Below, piece after piece: positions 5,079 to 9,964 of a stretch of DNA of 9,964 bases; the first letter of the stretch is position 1; each line of letters starts with the position of its first letter. The DNA lies in the NCBI GenBank assembly GCA_018882625.1, contig VERO01000068.1:1-9964 (forward strand), read 5' to 3'. The translations under genes and the position numbers were made by a program. The stretch is from Phycisphaerales bacterium (GTDB lineage Bacteria; Planctomycetota; Phycisphaerae; Phycisphaerales; SM1A02). The notes beneath the pieces are model-generated. The model searched no databases. It was given only the letters and a program-made list of their open reading frames with translations, and was not told the DNA's origin.

Positions 5079-6053
5079 ATGCCTTCCACCTCCGACATTG
5101 CCGTGTGGGGTCGTGCAGTGCCTGAGTGGATCGTTCGGGCGCTTGCCGCATCCGGAAGGATCGTGGGAGACGTTGGAGGGCCTTTGGCCCCACGGCCCGG
5201 TGCGTTCCCGCAGGCACGAGTCCACGAGGACATCAGGACCTTCGCGAGCCGCACGCGAGGCGCACCCCTGCTCTGCACCGACCTGCTCGGCGCGGGCGAC
5301 GCGGCGATGCTGGCCGAAGGCCGCCCCATCATCTTCACTGTCGAGCCGCTGCCCGCAGGCGCGTGCGGCGGTGCCCGTCCACCACGGGTGTGCCTGCTGC
5401 CGGGCCTGGCGCGGGACTCGATGCTCGTGCATGCAGGCGATGCGGCGTCGGAGGGATCCCTCTGCAGGCACGTGCTGTTCGAGACTGGTGCGCCTCCCGC
5501 ATACGGGTCCATCCTCGCCAGGATGGCGGACGCCGCGCGCGCGATCATCATGTGGATGGGCATGCCCGATGGCGTGACGTGCGCACTGTCCGGCGCGCGC
5601 CCACGCAAGGTGCGCGAGGACGTGCCCGATGCCGCCAGCCGCGCCATGGCAGACTTTGGGGGCACCGTGTCCTGCCTGATGCGCTACGCCGATGCGAGGG
5701 GAGCAGCGATCGTGGCGTCGGCGAGCGCGCCGGTGTGGGAGCGCCGCGCCCACCTGCAGCTGGCCGATGGCGCCATCATTGCCGATGACACCATGATGGT
5801 CCGGCTCGACGCCAAGGGTTCCGAGCTCGAGAGCGCGAGCTCGCCGCCGGATGAATGTGGTGCTCCCGAGTCGATCGCCGCAGTCTGCCTCGCGAGCGAT
5901 GCGGAGCTCGAGCGGGCCATGCCGGAGTCGCTCGCACTGCGCACGGCGGCGCTGGTCGAGGCGATCTGCCTGTCGGGAATCACCGGAGAGTGGGAAGAGC
6001 CCGCGCGGATTGAGGACATCCTTGCGCGCAGCAACCGGTTCGCGGACGACTGA
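5079..6053 (+). CDS. Degenerate Gfo/Idh/MocA-like protein, probably not a standard oxidoreductase
   Basis: A 324-residue protein with no clear family hallmark. The order of segments fits a Gfo/Idh/MocA dehydrogenase that has lost key residues. MLAEGRPIIFTVEPLPA (77-93) sits where the family has AGKHVLCEKPL, with the catalytic EKP lysine replaced by Glu. A helix GSILARMADAARAIIMWMG precedes a beta-rich C-terminal region, including a MRYADARGAAIVASASAPVW segment. The end has ALVEAICLSGITGEWEEP, like the usual EA-LS-TG-P ending. The N-terminal Gly-rich NAD-binding motif is not recognisable (IAVWGRAVPEWIVRAL). I infer a non-catalytic or altered relative; an unrelated fold is possible. ATG 5079 has only a weak GAG upstream. 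It is divergent from RNase P RNA and convergent with rplU. Confidence 0.6.
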   Translation: MPSTSDIAVWGRAVPEWIVRALAASGRIVGDVGGPLAPRPGAFPQARVHEDIRTFASRTRGAPLLCTDLLGAGDAAMLAEGRPIIFTVEPLPAGACGGARPPRVCLLPGLARDSMLVHAGDAASEGSLCRHVLFETGAPPAYGSILARMADAARAIIMWMGMPDGVTCALSGARPRKVREDVPDAASRAMADFGGTVSCLMRYADARGAAIVASASAPVWERRAHLQLADGAIIADDTMMVRLDAKGSELESASSPPDECGAPESIAAVCLASDAELERAMPESLALRTAALVEAICLSGITGEWEEPARIEDILARSNRFADD

Positions 6054-6099
6054 ACCTCAGAGGGCTGAACCTGCCCCGCTCCGGGGGTGGTGGGCATGC

Positions 6100-6117
6100 G
6101 GCACGTGCTGCCGTGCC
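6100..6117. terminator. Small hairpin between convergent genes
   Basis: GGCACG (6100-6105) pairs with CGTGCC (6112-6117) around a six-base loop, in the 107-base gap between the Gfo/Idh-like gene and rplU. No T-run follows on either strand, so a role as a bidirectional terminator is only suggested by position. Confidence 0.25.
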
Positions 6118-6160
6118 AGGGAACCCCTGCCGTCGGACGATCGTCGCCCTCAGCAGGCCA

Positions 6161-6478
6161 TCAGGCGATGGCGCCGACGCGCACGCGGATGTACTCCTGC
6201 CGGGAGCCCTTCGTGCGGCGATAGCCCTTGCGGCGGCTGTACTTGCTCAGCCGGAGCTTGGGTCCCTTCATGGCGTCATCCATCACCTCGGCCGTCACCG
6301 ACGCGCCGCTGATGTAGGGTGCCCCGATGGTTGCCGCGGTACCGTCACCGGCGCCCTTGGCGATGACCTTCGCGAAGGTGACCGTGCGGGCGCCCTTGAG
6401 GTCGCGCAGGTCGATGTCGATGACGTCGCCTTCACGGACCATGATCTGAGTGCCACTGTCTTCGATGATTGCGTACAC
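6161..6478 (-). CDS. rplU: 50S ribosomal protein L21
   Basis: A 105-residue protein of the usual L21 length, which binds 23S rRNA in the large subunit. The start MYAIIEDSGTQIMVREGD is the standard L21 N-terminus, and the C-terminal basic segment KLRLSKYSRRKGYRRTKGSR followed by YIRVRVGAI is the rRNA-binding family signature. It starts at GTG 6478, preceded by AGGAGG seven bases upstream, the best ribosome site in the window. It lies 33 bases after the aminotransferase stop on the same strand, so it may be co-transcribed with it. rpmA (L27), the usual downstream neighbour, is absent: the next gene is convergent. Confidence 0.97.
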   Translation of the reverse strand: MYAIIEDSGTQIMVREGDVIDIDLRDLKGARTVTFAKVIAKGAGDGTAATIGAPYISGASVTAEVMDDAMKGPKLRLSKYSRRKGYRRTKGSRQEYIRVRVGAIA

Positions 6479-6511
6479 GGGGTTTCCTCCTCGAAAATCG
6501 AGCCGAGCAGG

Positions 6512-7687
6512 CTAGCACGGGGGGCGCCAGCCTGCAAGCCGCTCCCCAGCGGCCTGGATGGTCTCGTCCCTCTTGCAGAAGGCGAACCGGGCGTAACGGC
6601 GGTCGGCATGGGAGGGGTCGTAGAACGCCGAGGCCGGTATGGCAGCCACCCCTGCCTCAGCCACCATGGCCCTGCAGGCGGTCACGTCATCGTCGAAGCC
6701 GCGGTCGGTGACGTCTGCAAGGATGAAGTACGACCCCTCGGGTGCGATGCAGCGGAAGCCGGCCCGGGTGAGCTCCCCCAGGAGCAGCTCCCGGCGGCGT
6801 GCGTACTCGTGCGCGAGCTGCCCCAGGTAGCCGTCATCAGTGGCGAGCGCATCGAGCGCGGTCGCGGCCGCCTTCTGGAGTGGCGTTGCCGCGCAGAAGG
6901 TCAGGAACTGGTGCGATGCTCGGACTGCGGCAGTGAGTTCCGGCGGCGCGACCGTCCACCCGATCTTCCATCCCGTGAGCGAGAGGGTCTTGCCGAGGCT
7001 CGACATCACGATCGTCCGCTCGCGCATGCCCGGCAGCGTCGCGATCGATCGGTGAGGGCCAGCATAGGTGATCATCTCGTACACCTCATCGGAGAGCACG
7101 ATGAGGTTGCGCTCCAGCGCGACATCCGAGATCGCCTGCCGCTCCGCGGCATCGAGCATCCGGCCAGTCGGGTTGTGCGGCGAGTTGACGAGGATCGCGC
7201 GCGTGCGCGCGGAGCACGCGTGCCGGAGCGCATCCGCATCGATCCTGAACTCGGGCGACTCGAGGCGGACGCGCCTGGCCACCGCTCCAGCCATCGCGAC
7301 ACAGGCGGGGTAGGAGTCGTAGCACGGATCGAGCAGGATGACCTCGTCGCCTGGCTCGAGCAGTCCAAGCAGCACCGCGGCGATCGCCTCGGTGCAGCCT
7401 GCCGTGACGGTCACCTCGGCATCAGGATCAGGTGACCAGCCAAGGCTGCGCGCCGCGAAGCGCGAGATCGCCGCGTTCGTGTCCGGCAGGCCGAACGCGC
7501 GTGCGTACTGGCCAAAGCCCGCATCGATCGCGGCCTTCGCGGCATCCTTCGCGAAGGCGGGCCCGTCGAAGTCAGGGAACCCCTGGCCGAGATTGACCGC
7601 ACGGTGCTGCACGGCGAGCCGGCTCATGGTGGTGAAGATGCTCTCGCCGAATGGGCGCAGCCTGCTCGTGACTCGGCTCGGATTCAT
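6512..7687 (-). CDS. PLP-dependent class I/II aminotransferase (kynurenine/methionine aminotransferase-like)
   Basis: A 391-residue fold-type I aminotransferase, full length for the family, predicted cytosolic. Visible motifs: VNLGQGFPDF (31-40) near the substrate site, NSPHNPTG (168-175), DEVYE (200-204) contacting the cofactor ring, and SSLGKTLSLTGWKIGW (229-244) with Lys233 as the Schiff-base lysine. Arg367 (RYARFAF) is in the position that binds the substrate carboxylate. The pattern is closest to the branch containing kynurenine-oxoglutarate transaminase and YbdL methionine aminotransferase. The exact amino donor cannot be read from sequence. It starts at ATG 7687 with GGAG about ten bases upstream, 60 bases from the divergent pseudouridine synthase start. 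Its stop lies 33 bases before rplU. Confidence 0.93.
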   Translation of the reverse strand: MNPSRVTSRLRPFGESIFTTMSRLAVQHRAVNLGQGFPDFDGPAFAKDAAKAAIDAGFGQYARAFGLPDTNAAISRFAARSLGWSPDPDAEVTVTAGCTEAIAAVLLGLLEPGDEVILLDPCYDSYPACVAMAGAVARRVRLESPEFRIDADALRHACSARTRAILVNSPHNPTGRMLDAAERQAISDVALERNLIVLSDEVYEMITYAGPHRSIATLPGMRERTIVMSSLGKTLSLTGWKIGWTVAPPELTAAVRASHQFLTFCAATPLQKAAATALDALATDDGYLGQLAHEYARRRELLLGELTRAGFRCIAPEGSYFILADVTDRGFDDDVTACRAMVAEAGVAAIPASAFYDPSHADRRYARFAFCKRDETIQAAGERLAGWRPPC

Positions 7688-7747
7688 GGGACGCGGGCTC
7701 CGTGTGACTGCGGTCGCCGCGGCAATGCGCCACGCGCGGAGAGGCAG

Positions 7748-8566
7748 ATGCTACGCACGTTGCCCTACGCTTCAGCCGTGCCTGCGCCGCCCGTGGCCAA
7801 CCCCGACGTCACATGGGAACTCGTGCACGAGTGGCCCGACCTGGTGTGCGCCATGAAGCCGGCCGGCGTGGTGACGCAGCCTGGAGTCGGCCACCGCGAC
7901 GACGCGCTGCTCAACGGGCTCATGTGCAGGTACCGCGCGCGCATGGAGCGGCTCGGCGCCGCGCGCGACTGGGGGCTGCTGCACCGTCTCGACCGCGAGA
8001 CCAGCGGATGCGTGCTGTGTGCGCTCGATGCGGAGGCGTACGACTCCGTGCGCGCGCAGTTCGCCGCGCGCACCGTGGGCAAGACCTATCTCGCGGTGGT
8101 GTCAGGACGGCTGCCGTCGGCCGCGGGCAGGACGGACCAGCCCCTCGAGGAGGTGCGCCGCGGCGACATGAAGGTGAGCGCGATCGCCAGGCGCGGCGAG
8201 CCCGCGATCACGCACTGGATGACGCTGGCATCGCAGGGCGACACGTCGCTCATCGCCGTGTCGATCGAGACAGGCAAGCTGCACCAGATCCGCGCGCACG
8301 TGGCGTGGCTCGGTGCGCCGATTGTGGGCGACCGGGTCTACCGGACATTGCTGCCGCCCAACACCAGCAAGCCGCCGCGTAGCGCGCCGCCAACGCTGCT
8401 GCTGCATGCCTGGCGGATCTCGTGCGCGCTGCCCTCCGCTGGGGGGCCTGTGTGCGCCGAGGCGGCTGTGCCGCAGCGCTTCACTGATGCGCTGGCGGAG
8501 CGGCTGGGCATGTCTGCGGATGCCGCCGCGCGCGCGCTCGGCCAGGCACGGGACTGGTCGCCATGA
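7748..8566 (+). CDS. RluA-family RNA pseudouridine synthase
   Basis: A 272-residue enzyme that isomerises uridine to pseudouridine in rRNA or tRNA. The catalytic motif HRLDRETSG has its nucleophilic Asp at residue 82. AVSIETGKLHQIRAHVAWLG and PIVGDRVY are the conserved C-terminal motifs of the family. There is no N-terminal S4 RNA-binding domain, as in the shorter RluA/TruC-like members. The target site cannot be predicted. I chose ATG 7748, with GAGAGG four to five bases upstream; GTG 7778, behind a TACGCT -10-like box (7766-7771), is a fair alternative. The open frame extends back to 7604, but that would overlap the divergent aminotransferase. The stop overlaps the next gene's start as ATGA. 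Confidence 0.92.
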   Translation: MLRTLPYASAVPAPPVANPDVTWELVHEWPDLVCAMKPAGVVTQPGVGHRDDALLNGLMCRYRARMERLGAARDWGLLHRLDRETSGCVLCALDAEAYDSVRAQFAARTVGKTYLAVVSGRLPSAAGRTDQPLEEVRRGDMKVSAIARRGEPAITHWMTLASQGDTSLIAVSIETGKLHQIRAHVAWLGAPIVGDRVYRTLLPPNTSKPPRSAPPTLLLHAWRISCALPSAGGPVCAEAAVPQRFTDALAERLGMSADAAARALGQARDWSP

Positions 8567-9645
8567 GCTCGGCGATGCCCACGGCAGGCGAGCGTTCGGG
8601 TCCGGCACGCAGTGGACGCGCGTGGCGCATCGCGCGGGCGACTCTGGTCGCTGCAGTCGCTGCGCTGGCGATCCTCGCCGCCGCGGGCGCAGTCCTCTGG
8701 AACTGGCCACGCGGATTCCATGCCACGGCGACGTGGGCGTTCCGCACGCTGCACGGACTCTCGCTCGAGTCGGTTGAGGTGGATGGGTGGGCTGCGCCCG
8801 CGCTGCGCGGCGGACCCGAGTCGCCTTCCGACCCTGTGCCCATCGTCTTCCTGCACGGATTCGGCACGAGCAAGGAGGCGATGACGATGCCGATGTCGTG
8901 GGTCAAGGGCACTCGCCAGGTCTGGGCGCCAGACCTTCCCGGCTTTGGCGACCACGACCTGTGCCACGGCGAGGCCTACGGTCCTGAGCAGTATGTGCAG
9001 TGGATCGAGGAGTTCCGCAACGCGATCGGCGCGCAGCGCATGGACCTCGTCGGCACGTCGATGGGCGGCGCCTTCGCGGCGGCCTATGCCGCTGGGCATC
9101 CCGACCGCGTGAGGCGGCTCGTGCTGCTGGCCCCTGCGGGGGTCGATCCGCCGGTGCGCAACGAGTTCATGCGCGCGGCGGACCGGGGCGAGAACCCACT
9201 CGACATCCAGGATGGCGAGGACTTCGACCGCATCGTGAACACCGTGTTCCTGCGGCCGCCTGCGATCCCGGCGCCCTTCCGGCAGGCGATGATCGACCGC
9301 GCCGTCAGCCGGCGCGCGGACTGGCTGGCCATCGTCGAGAGGATCAGGCCATTCCTGTTCGATGGCGTGAGGCCGTTGCTGCCTGCGGTGGATGCGCCGA
9401 CGCTCGTCATCTTCGGCGCCAAGGATGCGGTGACGGATCCGTCCATGCTGGGCGTGTTCGCACGCGGTATCGCACGGGTCAAGCCGGTGCTGATCCCCGA
9501 TGGCGGGCACGTGATCTTCGCGGACTCGCCGCGCGAGGTGTCCCGCGAGATCCGGTCATTCCTGCTCGATCAGGGAGATCTTCCGCTCACGCCAGGCCAA
9601 GTACACGAGCCTGGCGGTACACCTCCGCGTGCAGGTCAGCGGTGA
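8563..9645 (+). CDS. Membrane-anchored alpha/beta hydrolase
   Basis: A 360-residue protein. Residues 1-24 are basic, and residues 25-47 form one hydrophobic segment (RATLVAAVAALAILAAAGAV and onward), so it is probably a signal anchor with the catalytic domain outside the cytoplasm. The alpha/beta hydrolase domain begins at PIVFLHGFG (oxyanion region, 93-101). The nucleophile elbow GTSMGG gives Ser166. Asp288 (GAKDAV) and His316 (DGGHVIF) complete a canonical triad. The substrate is unknown; esterase or lipase activity is most likely. Its ATG lies in the ATGA overlap with the pseudouridine synthase, which implies translational coupling. The last 59 bases overlap the convergent histone-deacetylase-like gene, and the final residues (about 340 onward) look like an unstructured tail. 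Confidence 0.9.
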   Translation: MSSAMPTAGERSGPARSGRAWRIARATLVAAVAALAILAAAGAVLWNWPRGFHATATWAFRTLHGLSLESVEVDGWAAPALRGGPESPSDPVPIVFLHGFGTSKEAMTMPMSWVKGTRQVWAPDLPGFGDHDLCHGEAYGPEQYVQWIEEFRNAIGAQRMDLVGTSMGGAFAAAYAAGHPDRVRRLVLLAPAGVDPPVRNEFMRAADRGENPLDIQDGEDFDRIVNTVFLRPPAIPAPFRQAMIDRAVSRRADWLAIVERIRPFLFDGVRPLLPAVDAPTLVIFGAKDAVTDPSMLGVFARGIARVKPVLIPDGGHVIFADSPREVSREIRSFLLDQGDLPLTPGQVHEPGGTPPRAGQR

Positions 9646-9964
9646 GCGCAGGCGTCGCGGCGTATCCGCCGCTGAGCACGAGGGTGGTCGGGATGCGCGC
9701 CGAGGACAGCGTCGAGAGCACGTGGCGGTCGCGGGCGGCGAGGCCATCGCGCGTCAGCGCGAGTCGACCGAAGCGGTCCCCCGCCATCACATCCACTCCG
9801 GCGAGGTAGAAGGCGATGTCGGGCGCGGAACGCGCGACCGCCTTGGCGAGCGCCGGCACCAGCGCCTGCATGTAGCCCTCGTCCGACGTGCCGTCGGCCA
9901 GCGGCACATCAAGGGTCGATGGCGGCTTGCGGGCCGGGTAGTTGCGCTCGCCGTGCACCGAGAG
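9587..9964 (-). CDS. Histone deacetylase / acetoin-utilisation family protein, C-terminal part (5' end beyond window)
   Basis: The frame is open to the right edge, so the N-terminus is missing; about 125 residues are present. They carry the C-terminal zinc amidohydrolase signatures of the HDAC superfamily: SVHGERNYPARKPPSTLDV, the DGTSDEGYMQAL segment, YLAGVDVMAGDRFGRL with the second zinc-binding Asp, the RLALTRDGLAARD motif, and LSGGYA with the catalytic Tyr. Bacterial members deacetylate acetylated lysines, polyamines or small molecules; the substrate cannot be assigned. The GTG at 9958 is internal, not the start. The stop at 9589-9587 lies inside the 3' end of the alpha/beta hydrolase gene. 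Confidence 0.88.
   Translation of the reverse strand, partial: LSVHGERNYPARKPPSTLDVPLADGTSDEGYMQALVPALAKAVARSAPDIAFYLAGVDVMAGDRFGRLALTRDGLAARDRHVLSTLSSARIPTTLVLSGGYAATPALTADLHAEVYRQARVLGLA

Noticed and set aside
4486..5577. Long plus-strand open frames across the RNase P locus
   Set aside because: They are antisense to RNase P RNA and out of frame with the gene at 5079; composition is Arg/Ser/Cys-rich, typical of shadow frames.
3918..5753. A 611-codon open frame on the minus strand
   Set aside because: Only its last 191 codons look like protein (DUF2617). The rest crosses the RNase P RNA and the antisense of the Gfo/Idh-like gene and is an open-frame artefact of high GC.
6050..6072. CTGAACCT direct repeat at the end of the Gfo/Idh-like gene
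   Set aside because: Two eight-base copies 15 bases apart overlapping a stop codon; too short to mean much alone.
7604..7747. Upstream extension of the pseudouridine synthase frame
   Set aside because: It would overlap the divergent aminotransferase start and adds residues with no family similarity.

Overview
The window is GC-rich and densely coded (roughly two thirds G+C by eye). The gene set is that of a free-living bacterium, most likely a planctomycete of the Phycisphaerae type. This rests on recognition, not on a search: a DUF2617 gene next to a 4Fe-4S uracil-DNA glycosylase, a DUF1573 envelope protein, a Memo/AmrB protein with an N-terminal winged-helix-like extension, generally poor Shine-Dalgarno sites, and several promoters sitting directly on the start codon. 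I see no phage, insertion sequence, CRISPR array, tRNA or rRNA.

Layout from left to right. 1-1301 (minus, cut by the window edge): a secreted DUF1573 protein with C-terminal ankyrin repeats. It is divergent from 1491-2696 (plus), a Memo-family protein (AmmeMemoRadiSam protein B). 2697-3021 has no convincing protein gene, but holds a 31-bp imperfect tandem repeat, a strong minus-strand intrinsic terminator and a run of compensated helices that looks like a structured RNA. 4493-3022 (minus): a two-gene operon, DUF2617 then family-4 uracil-DNA glycosylase, two bases apart, behind a good promoter (TTGAGT-17-CATACT). 5036-4676 (minus): the RNase P RNA, followed by a GC-rich hairpin. 5079-6053 (plus): a degenerate Gfo/Idh/MocA-like protein, divergent from RNase P across a 16-bp palindrome. 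7687-6161 (minus): a PLP aminotransferase and then ribosomal protein L21, convergent with the previous gene. 7748-9645 (plus): an RluA-family pseudouridine synthase and a membrane-anchored alpha/beta hydrolase, joined by an ATGA overlap. 9964-9587 (minus, cut by the edge): the C-terminal part of a histone-deacetylase-family protein, overlapping the hydrolase tail to tail.

Most of these are housekeeping genes: RNA processing (RNase P, pseudouridine synthase), translation (L21), DNA repair (uracil-DNA glycosylase) and amino-acid metabolism (aminotransferase). The parts least explained by known families are the structured segment at 2846-3005, the DUF2617-glycosylase pair, the serine at a predicted iron-sulfur ligand position in the glycosylase, and the DUF1573-ankyrin fusion. 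I found no clear multi-gene novel system.
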